Origin: Candidatus Mediterraneibacter quadrami | GTDB taxonomy: Bacteria > Bacillota > Clostridia > Lachnospirales > Lachnospiraceae | DNA: 64,000 nucleotides | Direction: 5' to 3' | NCBI GenBank assembly: GCA_019120575.1 | Contig: DWUU01000048.1 | Location: 78,226 to 142,225 of the forward strand | In this document: piece by piece, positions 47,112-56,602 of the stretch | Layout of the letters: the number at the start of each line of letters is the position of its first letter | Numbering within the stretch: position 1 is the stretch's first letter | Position numbers and translations under genes: made by a program | The notes under the pieces: model-generated | What the model was told of the DNA's origin: nothing | What the model saw: the letters and a program-made list of their open reading frames with translations, nothing else | Databases searched by the model: none

Positions 47112-47139
47112 TTCAGGAACGCGGCTGCGCGTTCCTGAA
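47112..47139 (+). other. stem-loop before the GH31 gene
   Basis: TTCAGGAACGCG/CGCGTTCCTGAA, 12 perfect pairs with a 4-nt loop, no T-run. Probably an RNA-stability or attenuation element within the operon. Confidence 0.7.
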
Positions 47140-47158
47140 TTTGATATAGGAGGCAGAC

Positions 47159-49570
47159 ATGAACGAAGTATACAGAATAAAAACATCTCCGCTGGCACTT
47201 GAAGCAAATATGGTTACCGGAGAAAAGTACAGGATCACAATGCTTACCGAAGCGCTTGTGCGTCTGGAGTACAGTGAGGACGGGGAGTTTGAAGACAGGG
47301 CGACTCAGATGGTGTTCTGCCGGGATTTCCCGAAGACAGAGTACCGCGTGGTCCATACGGATGGCGGAATAGAAATACATACGTCCCGCCTGCATCTTAT
47401 TTATAATGAAGAAGATTTTACTCCCAATGGGTTGAGTATACAGGTAAAGGGCAACCTTACGGCATATCACAGTATCTGGCGGTTTGGAGATGAACCGACC
47501 GATCTTGGCGGAACGGCAAGGACGCTTGATGAAGCGGACGGTGCGATCCCGCTGGACCACGGCGTTGTGTCGACAAACGGATTTTCCGTGCTGGATGACA
47601 GCCGTTCACAGGTTATTCTTGATAACGGGTGGGTTGCGCCCAGAAAACACGGGATCAAAGATATGTACTTCTGGGGATACGGACATGATTATAAACAGGC
47701 GATAGCGGACTTTCTCCGGCTGACAGGAGGAACCCCCATGCTGCCCAGATATGCGCTCGGCAACTGGTGGAGCCGGTTTTACAAATATACAGAGAAGAGC
47801 TATCTGGAACTTATGGACCGTTTTGCAGAAGAGAATCTTCCGTTTACAGTGGCCGTAATCGATATGGACTGGCATGTTGTGGATGTTGATCCCAAATATG
47901 GGAGCGGATGGACAGGCTACACATGGAACCGGGAATTCTTTCCGGATCCGCCCCGCTTTCTCCGGAGCCTGCACGACCGCGGCATGAAAGTGACCTTGAA
48001 CGTACATCCGGCTGACGGGGTCCAGGCCTGTGAAGAAATGTATGAAGAGATGGCCGAGGCTATGGGCGTGGATTATAAAAATGAAGATCCGGTTGTATGT
48101 GATCTTGCAGATCCGGAATTTATCGAAGCATATTTTAAATATCTTCATCATCCCAGAGAAGAGGAAGGCGTTGATTTCTGGTGGATTGACTGGCAGCAGG
48201 GCGGCGTGAGCAAGGTCGAAGGACTGGATCCGCTCTGGATCCTGAATCATTACCATTTCCTTGATATCGGAAGGAACGGAAAACGGCCGATGACATTTTC
48301 GAGGTATGCAGGACCCGGCAGCCAGCGCTATCCGGTCGGGTTCTCGGGAGACACGCTGATAACATGGGAATCCCTTGATTTCCAACCGTATTTTACGGTT
48401 AATGCGACCAATATCGGATACGGCTGGTGGAGTCATGACATCGGCGGCCATATGATGGGGTACAGAGACAATGAACTTACGGCCCGCTGGGTACAGTTCG
48501 GCGTGTTTTCACCGATAATGAGACTGCATAGTTCCAGTGGTGAGTTCAATGGAAAAGAACCCTGGCGGTATAACAAAGAAACAGAACAGGTTATGGGTGA
48601 TATGCTCCGTGAGCGCCACAGGATGACCCCGTATCTGTACACGATGAACCACAGGACTTATGCGTGCGGTCTCCCCCTAATGATCCCGATGTATTATGAA
48701 TGGCCGGAAGAGAGAGAGGCTTATCAGGTTAAAAATCAGTATTATTTCGGTTCTTCGCTGATTGTTGCGCCTGTTACGACTCCAAGGATACATGCTCTTA
48801 ATGTGGCGAAAGTAAGGGCGTGGCTGCCGGAAGGCGTATGGTATGACATTTATACAGGGATGATGTATGATGGCAGCCGGATGATCGATCTGTATCGAGA
48901 CCTTGAAAGCATTCCCGTACTTGCGCCGGCGGGTGCGATCCTGCCGTTTACCGATGAAATCAGTCCGTTGCAGACCTGCGGCAATCCGGGATCTCTTCAT
49001 ATCAGTGTATATTCGGGCAGGAATGGAAGTTTCTGTCTGTATGAGGATGATAATGAGTCCTGTGGATATAAGGAAGGTATCTGCTGTACAACACAGATGG
49101 ATTATGAAGAAAAAAAAGAGACCGGGCGGGTTGTATTTACGATCGGTGCAGCACAGGGCGAGGCTTCGCTGATACCTGAAGTGCGCAGTTATACGATTGA
49201 AATGACAGGGTTTGAACAGGACCCGGGCGGAAACCCGGTAATGGTAAGGTCCGGGGAAGATATGATCGGGGTATCCGTTTCTTATGACGGGCAGAAAAAA
49301 GCCTGTATTATATCAGTACCGCCGGTACGTACATCAGAAGTGCTGGAAGTTACGATGGATGCGGCACTGCGTGCTGACAAGAACGATGTGCAGAGACGAT
49401 GCTTTGAGTTCCTGGATCAGGCGGAAATCAGTTACATTGTAAAAGAACAGCTGTATAAGGCGGTTCGAAAAGAAAGGCCGGTACATCTGATCCTGGCGGA
49501 GCTTGCCGCAATGGATCTTGAGACGGACCTGTATGGGGTATTGGCGGAAATATTGTCGGCGCGGGTATAA
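47159..49570 (+). CDS. glycoside hydrolase family 31 (alpha-glucosidase/xylosidase type)
   Basis: 803 residues, cytoplasmic (no signal peptide). The catalytic barrel has WGYGHDYKQAIADF, VIDMDWHVV, the nucleophile Asp344 in WWIDWQQGG, the acid/base Asp398 in VGFSGDT, and WWSHDIGGHMMG. HLHS-like MRLHSSSGEFNGKEPWRY closes the active site. The N-terminal beta domain and the C-terminal beta domains are present; the last ~70 residues are an extra helical tail. Likely cleaves an alpha-linked oligosaccharide brought in by the upstream importer. The linkage preference cannot be read. Confidence 0.93.
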   Translation: MNEVYRIKTSPLALEANMVTGEKYRITMLTEALVRLEYSEDGEFEDRATQMVFCRDFPKTEYRVVHTDGGIEIHTSRLHLIYNEEDFTPNGLSIQVKGNLTAYHSIWRFGDEPTDLGGTARTLDEADGAIPLDHGVVSTNGFSVLDDSRSQVILDNGWVAPRKHGIKDMYFWGYGHDYKQAIADFLRLTGGTPMLPRYALGNWWSRFYKYTEKSYLELMDRFAEENLPFTVAVIDMDWHVVDVDPKYGSGWTGYTWNREFFPDPPRFLRSLHDRGMKVTLNVHPADGVQACEEMYEEMAEAMGVDYKNEDPVVCDLADPEFIEAYFKYLHHPREEEGVDFWWIDWQQGGVSKVEGLDPLWILNHYHFLDIGRNGKRPMTFSRYAGPGSQRYPVGFSGDTLITWESLDFQPYFTVNATNIGYGWWSHDIGGHMMGYRDNELTARWVQFGVFSPIMRLHSSSGEFNGKEPWRYNKETEQVMGDMLRERHRMTPYLYTMNHRTYACGLPLMIPMYYEWPEEREAYQVKNQYYFGSSLIVAPVTTPRIHALNVAKVRAWLPEGVWYDIYTGMMYDGSRMIDLYRDLESIPVLAPAGAILPFTDEISPLQTCGNPGSLHISVYSGRNGSFCLYEDDNESCGYKEGICCTTQMDYEEKKETGRVVFTIGAAQGEASLIPEVRSYTIEMTGFEQDPGGNPVMVRSGEDMIGVSVSYDGQKKACIISVPPVRTSEVLEVTMDAALRADKNDVQRRCFEFLDQAEISYIVKEQLYKAVRKERPVHLILAELAAMDLETDLYGVLAEILSARV

Positions 49571-49692
49571 TAAACTGAACCGATGAAAGGCACTGTAAAG
49601 AAGATAGGATGACTGTAAAATGAAACAGATAGAGATAGGGACCTGCATCCCGGAAGAGAGACTTTCCCATTATAAGTAATCCTGAAACCATA

Positions 49693-49929
49693 AAGATTTT
49701 CGCACTCTTCCACAAGGACAAGAATCTTATCGAAAAGTTTTGCCTGATTTTTCTTTATCTTTCTATAAGTCTGATAAAGATCGCTGAGTTCCATTCCCTC
49801 CACAAATGCACTCAGAAGTCGGACCGGATCATCTGCAGGGATCAAAATTTCCACATCCAGCGGAAGTTTGATTTGATAGTACAGAGAAGATAGAGTATAA
49901 TCTTTCTGTAAGAGTTTATTTAGTCGCAT
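49693..49929 (-). pseudogene. transposase remnant (IS1182-like N-terminus)
   Basis: From ATG 49929 the first ~65 residues (KLLQKDYTLSSLYYQIKLPL...DPVRLLSAFVEGMELSDLYQTY) match the start of IS1182-family transposases. After KKNQA the frame jumps to LFDKILVLVEECE and then to unrelated residues. The catalytic core is missing, so this is a decayed copy with a large internal deletion. The rest of the 49571-50029 gap holds the remnant's flanks and two hairpins. Confidence 0.7.
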
Positions 49930-49945
49930 AAATAAATTTTACACC

Positions 49946-49976
49946 AAGAGCCAGGCCTTGCACAGACCTGGCTCTT
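49946..49976. terminator. hairpin beside the transposase remnant
   Basis: AAGAGCCAGG/CCTGGCTCTT stem with a short loop and TATTTT after it on the plus strand. It separates the remnant from the next gene. Confidence 0.6.
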
Positions 49977-49994
49977 ATTTTCTGCAAAAAAAGT

Positions 49995-50024
49995 GCTGCC
50001 GCACTAATTATTTAGTGCGACAGC
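49995..50024. repeat. palindrome at the probable end of the transposase remnant
   Basis: GCTGCCGCACTAA/TTAGTGCGACAGC with a 4-nt loop (one mismatch). It lies 6 bp after the stop of the minus-strand AAA gene and may be an insertion-sequence end or a terminator for that gene. Confidence 0.5.
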
Positions 50025-50029
50025 TCCAT

Positions 50030-51742
50030 TTAAGCTGTGCTCGTATCCAGCATGACACGGCATCTTTTTTTATAACATGCTATTCCGTATTTCAGGATGG
50101 TTTCCATTCCGTCATCAATGAGCTGTTCGTCATATCTTTTTTGTTTTATCTGATCCAGAGCGGCCATGCATGCAGCATCCAGGTCTCCGTCGGCGGCGTA
50201 TTTTAGTTCAATCACAATGCCGATGCCATCCGTATCGTTCTCTGCCATGATATCACAGTAGCCGTCTCCGGATTCCCGGTTTGATCTTATTTCCCATGAA
50301 TCATTTGAACTGAGCAGGCCGAGGAGGATTCCGTGATAATAGTTCTCTTTCATGTCGTTTCGTACCGCCGTGTCGCGTATGCTGATGGTCCGTCTCAGAT
50401 ATTCGTTTAATTTCTTCTCAGCGGTATCCGGATCTCCGGTTTTAAATGCATTACAGAACGCATGCAGGGTGTCTCCGTCCTTTCTGGCGGTATCCTGGAA
50501 CCATTTAAAGATCTGGTCAGTAAAGATATTCCGGATCTCTTTGTTTGGAATGGCAAGGATATACTCACGCTGTTCGGTGGTGCCTCTCTGTGTCAGGTAG
50601 CCGGTTGTAAACAGCAGGCTCCAGACATTGTCAATGGAATCATACATATCTTTATACGTCAGATCCTGATGGATCGTTTTGTATACCGTTCCGCCTGCGA
50701 TCAGCTCTTCGAGCTCCCGGCGGGTCACTGACCCGGCCTGCTCAAGAAAATGCCGGATCGCTTCATTCCCGCTTGTGTTGGACCAGTAGGGCTCCGGTGA
50801 AGCACTGCGGTCACTGCAGAGGGCATCGCAGTAGCATAGAACGTCCCAGGGACAGTAAACTTCTGTTTTTCCGAAACAGTAACCGTCATACCATTCCTTT
50901 ATCGTGTTGTAATGTTCGGAAAGATTGTAATATTCCAGCATTTCCTGTACTTCGGTATCCATAAAGCCGAAATATTCATCAAACCGCACGTCGGTAATGG
51001 ACAGAACTTTCATATTGTTCAGTCCGGTAAAAATGCTCTCTTTTGCGATCCTCAGACAGCCTGTAAGTACGGCGAACTTCAGATTGTGGTTCGTTTTTAA
51101 TGCCTGATCGAACATATTCCGGATCAGCATGACCATTTGGTCGTAATAACCATTCTCATTTGCTTTGGCAAGAGGCACGTCATATTCATCGATCAGTATG
51201 ATCACATCCGGCCCGTAGTGTTTCTTCAGTAATGCGGAAAGCGTGTACAGGCTTCCCATCAGGACGGTGTCCGTAATATCGAAACTGCTGTTTTCTCCCA
51301 CCGTGATAAGCTGAGAGTAAAGGGATTTCTCTACATCGGTAAGCCGGTCGCTTTCCAGAAGAAACTGGAATCGGAGCGCTTCTCTTCCGATAACAGAAGC
51401 CATCATGCTGCACGCGGTATCATAATCATTTCCGTTCACGCTTTTCAGACTGATCGAGATTACGGGATATTTCCCCATCCAGGCATCACACAGACCGGGC
51501 TCCTTCATGATGTCAAGGCCTTCAAACAGTGATCTGTCGCACCCGATCTCAAAAAATGCTTTCAGCATACTCATATTCAGTGATTTTCCGAACCTCCGGG
51601 GACGGGTAAAGAGATTTACTTCTCCCCAGTTGCGGAGCAGATCAAGGATTAATCCGGTTTTATCAATATAGTAAAAATCTCCTCTGCGGATTTTGTCAAA
51701 ACTGTCGATTCCAATGGGAAGCTTTTTTTTGTTTTCAGGCAT
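50030..51742 (-). CDS. AAA ATPase / PD-(D/E)XK nuclease-like protein
   Basis: 570 residues from ATG 51742 (CAGGAG 10 nt upstream). N-terminal part: IGIDSFDKIRRGDFYYIDKTG, a P-loop-like TRPRRFGKSLNMSML (about 46-60) and Walker B VIILIDEYDVPLAKA. The C-terminal ~150 residues hold a nuclease-like core GYCDIMAEN...IGIVIELKYAADGD (D, then ExK). This two-domain family (AAA-ATPase-like plus PDDEXK_9) is often present in many copies in gut anaerobes. Its role is unknown; mobile-element or defence links have been suggested by context only. It sits next to transposase debris. Confidence 0.9.
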   Translation of the reverse strand: MPENKKKLPIGIDSFDKIRRGDFYYIDKTGLILDLLRNWGEVNLFTRPRRFGKSLNMSMLKAFFEIGCDRSLFEGLDIMKEPGLCDAWMGKYPVISISLKSVNGNDYDTACSMMASVIGREALRFQFLLESDRLTDVEKSLYSQLITVGENSSFDITDTVLMGSLYTLSALLKKHYGPDVIILIDEYDVPLAKANENGYYDQMVMLIRNMFDQALKTNHNLKFAVLTGCLRIAKESIFTGLNNMKVLSITDVRFDEYFGFMDTEVQEMLEYYNLSEHYNTIKEWYDGYCFGKTEVYCPWDVLCYCDALCSDRSASPEPYWSNTSGNEAIRHFLEQAGSVTRRELEELIAGGTVYKTIHQDLTYKDMYDSIDNVWSLLFTTGYLTQRGTTEQREYILAIPNKEIRNIFTDQIFKWFQDTARKDGDTLHAFCNAFKTGDPDTAEKKLNEYLRRTISIRDTAVRNDMKENYYHGILLGLLSSNDSWEIRSNRESGDGYCDIMAENDTDGIGIVIELKYAADGDLDAACMAALDQIKQKRYDEQLIDDGMETILKYGIACYKKRCRVMLDTSTA

Positions 51743-51902
51743 ATGTCTCACGCTCCTGCTGAACTATATAAAAAAGAGTTTCTGTGCTCATTTTACCATC
51801 GCACAGAGGAAACAGCAAGGTGCACTTGACGGCGGCAGGCGGTGCTTGGTAAGATATGAATTACAGTTTGCATTTGTAGATAAATGACGCGGAGGGATGT
51901 AA

Positions 51903-52673
51903 ATGCTGCTTACGATCGATGTGGGAAATACGAATATTACAATGGGCGTTTTCCGGGAAGAAATACTTCTGGGAATGTTCCGCATGACGACAAAGCGTCC
52001 GCGGACATCAGACGAATACGGGATGACAATCTGCGGCATACTGGAGCACAGAGCCATCGATCCGAAGGAGATCCGGGACGTGATCATTGCTTCAGTGGTG
52101 CCGGATATCATGCATTCCCTGACAAGCGGCATTATCAAATATCTTCATACGGAACCGTTGATCGTCACGCCGGAATCAGACACCGGCATCCGGGTGGTTA
52201 CAGATAATCCGTCGCGCACCGGCCCGGACCGGATCGTCAATGCAGTGGCGGGATATGAGCTCGCACAAGGACCTGCGGTCGTCATAGATTTCGGCACAGC
52301 GACCACTTACGACCTGATCGGTCCGGAGCGTACGCTGGAAGCCTGCATTATCGCGCCGGGCATTGAGACGGCGGGACGTTCCCTTTGGGGCGGCGCGGCC
52401 ATGCTGCCGGCGATCCAGATCCGGAAGCCGGACTCCATCCTGGCCCATGATACGGTGACGGGCATGCAGGGCGGCCTGGTGTACGGGGCGATCGGTCAGA
52501 CGGAATATATTGTCAGAAAGATGAAAGAAGAGTCCGGATATCAGGATGCTTACGTCATCGCGACCGGCGGACTCGGGAAGATCATCGCAAAAGAGACGGA
52601 CTGTATCGATCTGTACGATCCGCAGCTGACGCTGAACGGGCTGAGGCTGATCTATAAGAGACTGAAGAAATAA
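51903..52673 (+). CDS. coaX: type III pantothenate kinase
   Basis: First step of coenzyme A synthesis, cytoplasmic. At 256 residues it is full length. LLTIDVGNTNITMGVF is the phosphate-1 motif of the ASKHA fold; RTGPDRIVNA holds the catalytic Asp; VIDFGTATTYDLI and ATGGLGKIIAKET are the other nucleotide loops. GGAGGGATGTAA precedes ATG. CoaX is the feedback-resistant class common in clostridia. dusB follows in the same direction after 30 bp. Confidence 0.97.
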   Translation: MLLTIDVGNTNITMGVFREEILLGMFRMTTKRPRTSDEYGMTICGILEHRAIDPKEIRDVIIASVVPDIMHSLTSGIIKYLHTEPLIVTPESDTGIRVVTDNPSRTGPDRIVNAVAGYELAQGPAVVIDFGTATTYDLIGPERTLEACIIAPGIETAGRSLWGGAAMLPAIQIRKPDSILAHDTVTGMQGGLVYGAIGQTEYIVRKMKEESGYQDAYVIATGGLGKIIAKETDCIDLYDPQLTLNGLRLIYKRLKK

Positions 52674-52703
52674 AACGTTTATGTATATCAGAGAATTACA
52701 ATA

Positions 52704-53663
52704 ATGAAACATTTGAAAATAGGAAATGTAGAACTTGAAAACCGATATATCTTAGGCCCCATGGCAGGCGTTACCGACCTGCCATTTCGTCTGCTCTGCC
52801 GCAAGCAGGGAGCGGGGCTTCTCTGCATGGAGATGATAAGCGCGAAAGCGATCTACTATAATAACCGGAATACGGAGAGCCTGCTCGAGATCCACCCGGA
52901 TGAGCGTCCGGTATCTCTGCAGCTGTTCGGATCTGATCCGAAGATCATGAGCGAGATGGCGAAACGGATCGAGGAGCGGCCCTTTGCCATCCTGGATGTG
53001 AACATGGGCTGCCCGGTGCCGAAAGTGGTGAAGAACGGCGAGGGTTCGGCGCTCATGAAAGAACCGAAGCTGGTCTGTGAGATCGTCAGCGCCCTGGTGA
53101 AAGCGATTGAAAAGCCGGTGACCGTGAAGATCCGGAAAGGGTTCGACGATGATCATGTAAACGCGGTGGAGATCGCGAAGATCATCGAGGAGGCCGGCGC
53201 GTCGGCCGTGGCGGTCCACGGGCGGACGAGAGAGCAGTACTACAGCGGGAAGGCGGACTGGGACATCATCCGGCAGGTGAAAGAAGCGGTGTCCATTCCG
53301 GTCATCGGAAACGGGGATGTGACATCGCCCCAGAAGGCGGAAGAACTGGTGCGGCAGACCGGATGCGACGGCATTATGATCGCACGCGGCGCGGAAGGCA
53401 ACCCGTGGATCTTCTCGGAGATGATCTCATATGAAGAGACCGGCGTCGTGCCGCCCCGCCCGGATAAGGATGCGGTGCGGGAAATGATGCTCCGTCATGC
53501 CCGGCTGCAGCTTCAGTACAAGGGTGAATACTGTGGCATCCGGGAGATGAGGAAGCATGTGGCGTGGTATACAAAAGGACTGAAGGGAGCGGCCCGTCTG
53601 AGGGAGAAAGTGAACGAGGTGGAGAGCCTTGAAGAACTGGAAAATCTCTTGACATCATTATAG
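52704..53663 (+). CDS. dusB: tRNA-dihydrouridine synthase (DusB type)
   Basis: FMN enzyme that reduces uridines in tRNA to dihydrouridine. 319 residues. LGPMAGVTDLPFR opens the TIM barrel; NMGCPVPKVVKNGEGSALM holds the catalytic Cys; VKIRKGFD, AVHGRTREQYYSG, GNGDV and MIARGAEGNPW are FMN-binding turns. The C-terminal helical tRNA-binding domain is present. The ribosome site is weak, so it may rely on coupling with coaX. The greA promoter begins in its last codons. Confidence 0.96.
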   Translation: MKHLKIGNVELENRYILGPMAGVTDLPFRLLCRKQGAGLLCMEMISAKAIYYNNRNTESLLEIHPDERPVSLQLFGSDPKIMSEMAKRIEERPFAILDVNMGCPVPKVVKNGEGSALMKEPKLVCEIVSALVKAIEKPVTVKIRKGFDDDHVNAVEIAKIIEEAGASAVAVHGRTREQYYSGKADWDIIRQVKEAVSIPVIGNGDVTSPQKAEELVRQTGCDGIMIARGAEGNPWIFSEMISYEETGVVPPRPDKDAVREMMLRHARLQLQYKGEYCGIREMRKHVAWYTKGLKGAARLREKVNEVESLEELENLLTSL

Positions 53664-53677
53664 AGTTTGGTTATAAT
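53649..53677 (+). promoter_or_regulatory. strong promoter of greA
   Basis: Perfect TTGACA (53649-53654), 17-bp spacer, perfect TATAAT (53672-53677). It overlaps the dusB stop. The leader carries a small stem (GCGCAGGGGA...TTCCCGTGCGC, about 53708-53735). Confidence 0.9.
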
Positions 53678-53786
53678 ATTGAAATTGCGAAATAGACTTA
53701 AATGACAGCGCAGGGGACATGCATTTCCCGTGCGCGGGACATCATAATAGAAAGAAAACCAGGGGAACAGAAAGGAAGCATTAACC

Positions 53787-54272
53787 ATGGCAGAGTCAAA
53801 GAAAAGATTACTTACTTATGCCGGACTGAAGGCGCTTGAGGACGAACTTGAAGATTTGAAAGTGGTCAAGAGAAAGGAAGTCGCAGCCAAGATCAAAGAG
53901 GCAAGAGAACAGGGAGACCTTTCCGAGAACGCAGAGTACGACGCAGCGAAAGACGAGCAGAGAGACATCGAAGCCCGTATCGAGGAACTGGAAGGGATCC
54001 TTAAAAATGCCGAGGTCGTTGTTGAGGATGAAGTTGACTTTGACAAGATCAATGTGGGATGTACCGTGAAGGTGTACGATATCACCTATGATGAGGAGGT
54101 GGAGTTCAAGATTGTGGGATCTACAGAGGCCAACAGTCTTGAAGGCAAGATCTCCAATGAGTCTCCGGTAGGCCAGGCTCTTCTCGGAAAACAGGCCGGC
54201 GAGACCGTGACGGTAGAGACACAGGCAGGCAACATCGAGTACAAGGTGCTTGAGATCAGCCGCTCAAAGTAA
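53787..54272 (+). CDS. greA: transcription elongation factor GreA
   Basis: 161 residues. An N-terminal coiled-coil ([18 protein letters not shown]...[23 protein letters not shown]) with the acidic tip residues (DLSENAEYD), followed by the C-terminal FKBP-like domain ([18 protein letters not shown]). It enters the RNA polymerase channel and stimulates cleavage of backtracked transcripts. Driven by a consensus promoter; a hairpin of about 54285-54313 separates it from lysS. Confidence 0.97.
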   Translation: MAESKKRLLTYAGLKALEDELEDLKVVKRKEVAAKIKEAREQGDLSENAEYDAAKDEQRDIEARIEELEGILKNAEVVVEDEVDFDKINVGCTVKVYDITYDEEVEFKIVGSTEANSLEGKISNESPVGQALLGKQAGETVTVETQAGNIEYKVLEISRSK

Positions 54273-54356
54273 ACATTTATGACATGACACAGACCTCTTA
54301 ATTTTTAAGGGGTCTGAATTCGCGTGTAAGGGGATATCAGAAAGGAGAAAAGAACA

Positions 54357-56273
54357 GTGGCACAGCAGAATAACGGACAGGAACAGGATCTGAACCAGTT
54401 GAGAAAGGTTCGCCGTGAGAAACTTGCGGAACTGCAGCAGAACGGCAAGGACCCGTTTGTGATCACGAAATATGACCAGACGCATCACAGTCAGGAGATC
54501 AAGGACAATTTTAACGAGCTGGAAGGGAAAACCGTATCCATCGCGGGGCGTATGATGTCCAAGCGTGTGATGGGCAAGGCTTCTTTCTGCAACGTACAGG
54601 ACCTGAAGGGAAATATCCAGTCCTACGTGGCCAGAGACAGCGTGGGCGAGGAAAACTATAAAGAGTTCAAGAAACTGGACGTGGGCGATGTGATCGGCAT
54701 CGAGGGTGAAGTATTCCGGACAAAGACCGGGGAAATGTCCATCCACGCATCCCGTGTGACACTGCTCTCCAAGAGCCTGCAGATCCTTCCGGAGAAGTTC
54801 CACGGGCTGACCAATACGGACATCCGCTACCGTCAGAGATATGTGGACCTGATCATGAACCCGGAAGTGAAGGATACATTTGTAAAACGTTCAAAGATCC
54901 TGAGTTCCATCCGTAAATATCTGGACGGAGAAGGATTCATGGAAGTGGAGACGCCGATGCTGGTCGCCAATGCCGGCGGCGCTGCGGCAAGGCCCTTTGA
55001 GACGCATTTCAATGCGCTGAACGAGGACCTGAAGCTGCGTATTTCACTGGAACTTTACCTGAAGAGGCTGATCGTGGGCGGCCTGGAGAGAGTCTATGAG
55101 ATCGGCCGCGTGTTCAGGAACGAGGGCCTGGATACGAGACACAATCCGGAGTTCACCCTGATGGAGCTCTATCAGGCGTATACAGACTACAACGGCATGA
55201 TGGACCTGACCGAGAACCTGTACCGCCATGTGGCGCAGGATGTGCTTGGAACAACGAAGATCGTGTACAACGGCATTGAGATGGATCTTGGCAAGCCGTT
55301 CGAGCGCATTACCATGGTTGACGCTGTGAAGAAATATTCCGGCGTGGACTGGAATGAAGTGGAGACGCTGGAGCAGGCGCGCGAGCTTGCGAAGGCGCAC
55401 AATATCGAGTTTGAGGAGCGTCATAAGAAAGGCGACATCCTGAACCTGTTCTTCGAGGAGTTCGTGGAAGAGCATCTGGTACAGCCCACATTTGTGATGG
55501 ATCACCCGATCGAGATCTCCCCGCTGACCAAGAAGAAACCGGAGAATCCGGACTACGTGGAACGTTTCGAGTTCTTTATGAACGGGTGGGAGATGGCGAA
55601 CGCCTACTCCGAGCTCAACGACCCGATCGACCAGAGAGAGCGTTTCAAAGCACAGGAGGAGCAGCTGGCCCAGGGCGACGAGGAAGCGAATACTACAGAT
55701 GAAGACTTCCTGAATGCACTGGAGATCGGTATGCCGCCGACAGGAGGCATCGGATTCGGAATCGACCGTATGTGCATGCTGCTCACAGACAGCGCGGCAA
55801 TCCGAGACGTGCTGCTGTTCCCGACAATGAAGAGCATCGGCGGAGCCGAAGGCAAGAAATCGGACAAGAAAGAGGAGTCCGAGCCGGCTGTGAAGATTGA
55901 TCTCTCCAAAGTGAAAGTCGAGCAGCTGTTCGAGGATGCCGTTGATTTTGACACCTTCAGCAAGTCCGATTTCCGGGTTGTAAAGGTGGAAGCATGCGAG
56001 GCAGTCCCGAAATCCAAGAAGCTTCTCAAGTTCATCCTGAACGATGGAACAGACCGGAAACGCACGATTTTAAGCGGGATTCACGAGTATTACGAGCCGG
56101 AAGAACTGGTTGGAAAGACCTGTGTGGCGATCACAAATCTGCCGCCGAGGAAGATGATGGGCATCGACTCCGAAGGTATGCTGATCAGCGCCGTGTACGA
56201 GTACGACGGACACGAAGGACTGAATCTGCTGATGCTGGATGACAGTATTCCGGCAGGAGCGAAGCTGTACTAA
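54357..56273 (+). CDS. lysS: lysyl-tRNA synthetase with fused C-terminal EMAP-type domain
   Basis: Class II LysRS of 638 residues. The N-terminal OB-fold (about 60-150; [18 protein letters not shown]) and the catalytic core (motif 2 [19 protein letters not shown], motif 3 [12 protein letters not shown]) are complete by residue ~495. A Lys/Glu linker then leads to a ~110-residue EMAP/Trbp111 OB-fold ([21 protein letters not shown]...[10 protein letters not shown]). This domain is normal on MetRS but uncommon on LysRS. GTG start follows AAAGGAGAAAAGAACA. The fused domain is duplicated 1.7 kb downstream. Confidence 0.96.
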   Translation: MAQQNNGQEQDLNQLRKVRREKLAELQQNGKDPFVITKYDQTHHSQEIKDNFNELEGKTVSIAGRMMSKRVMGKASFCNVQDLKGNIQSYVARDSVGEENYKEFKKLDVGDVIGIEGEVFRTKTGEMSIHASRVTLLSKSLQILPEKFHGLTNTDIRYRQRYVDLIMNPEVKDTFVKRSKILSSIRKYLDGEGFMEVETPMLVANAGGAAARPFETHFNALNEDLKLRISLELYLKRLIVGGLERVYEIGRVFRNEGLDTRHNPEFTLMELYQAYTDYNGMMDLTENLYRHVAQDVLGTTKIVYNGIEMDLGKPFERITMVDAVKKYSGVDWNEVETLEQARELAKAHNIEFEERHKKGDILNLFFEEFVEEHLVQPTFVMDHPIEISPLTKKKPENPDYVERFEFFMNGWEMANAYSELNDPIDQRERFKAQEEQLAQGDEEANTTDEDFLNALEIGMPPTGGIGFGIDRMCMLLTDSAAIRDVLLFPTMKSIGGAEGKKSDKKEESEPAVKIDLSKVKVEQLFEDAVDFDTFSKSDFRVVKVEACEAVPKSKKLLKFILNDGTDRKRTILSGIHEYYEPEELVGKTCVAITNLPPRKMMGIDSEGMLISAVYEYDGHEGLNLLMLDDSIPAGAKLY

Positions 56274-56294
56274 AGCGATAGCGGAAAAGTGGTT

Positions 56295-56327
56295 TTGTAC
56301 CAATCTTGTACCAATTTTGTACCAATT
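56295..56327 (+). repeat. three 11-bp direct repeats of TTGTACCAAT after lysS
   Basis: TTGTACCAAT at 56295, 56306 and 56317, spaced 11 bp (one helical turn). The same array with slight variants recurs at 57351-57382 and a single copy at 57987-57996. Confidence 0.8.
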
Positions 56328-56330
56328 GTG

Positions 56331-56370
56331 AGAGAAGTTAGTATCGTTTGTGATATTAACTTCTCTTTTC
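56331..56370 (+). terminator. terminator of lysS
   Basis: AGAGAAGTTAGTATC/GATATTAACTTCTCT stem with a 6-nt loop (one unpaired base) and TTTTC. It is absent from the downstream lysS-end copy. Confidence 0.8.
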
Positions 56371-56397
56371 ATTTCCTTTGATTTAAGCTATTCAATC

Positions 56398-56540
56398 ATT
56401 TATATAAGTGGACTTTAGAAAGCAGAAAAAGTGGACATTGAAAGAATATTTGCTGAAAAAGCACTTTTTGAATTAAAAGGTTCTGGGGTGTCTAAGTTGC
56501 CAAAAAGGGCTGTTAATATAGAGCAAAACCCAGTATAATA
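56398..56540 (+). pseudogene. Fic-protein tail remnant, copy 1
   Basis: In one frame: ISGL-stop-KAEKVDIERIFAEKA then FELKGSGVSKLPKRAVNIE, ending at a stop. The stop after ISGL comes from TGG to TAG relative to the copy at 62950. It corresponds to the KVDIE-repeat segment and winged-helix tail of a Fic-family protein. No start codon or ribosome site belongs to it. Confidence 0.65.
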
Positions 56541-56602
56541 TAGGTAGTTATCGAAAATGCTCTATTGGATTTTGCGATGATTCAGGGAAAGAAGGTGTTC
56601 AT

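Noticed and set aside
49432..49570. Transposase frame continuing into the 3' end of the GH31 gene
   Set aside because: Similarity to transposases ends near 49693; the rest is the reverse strand of the GH31 C-terminus and its downstream bases.
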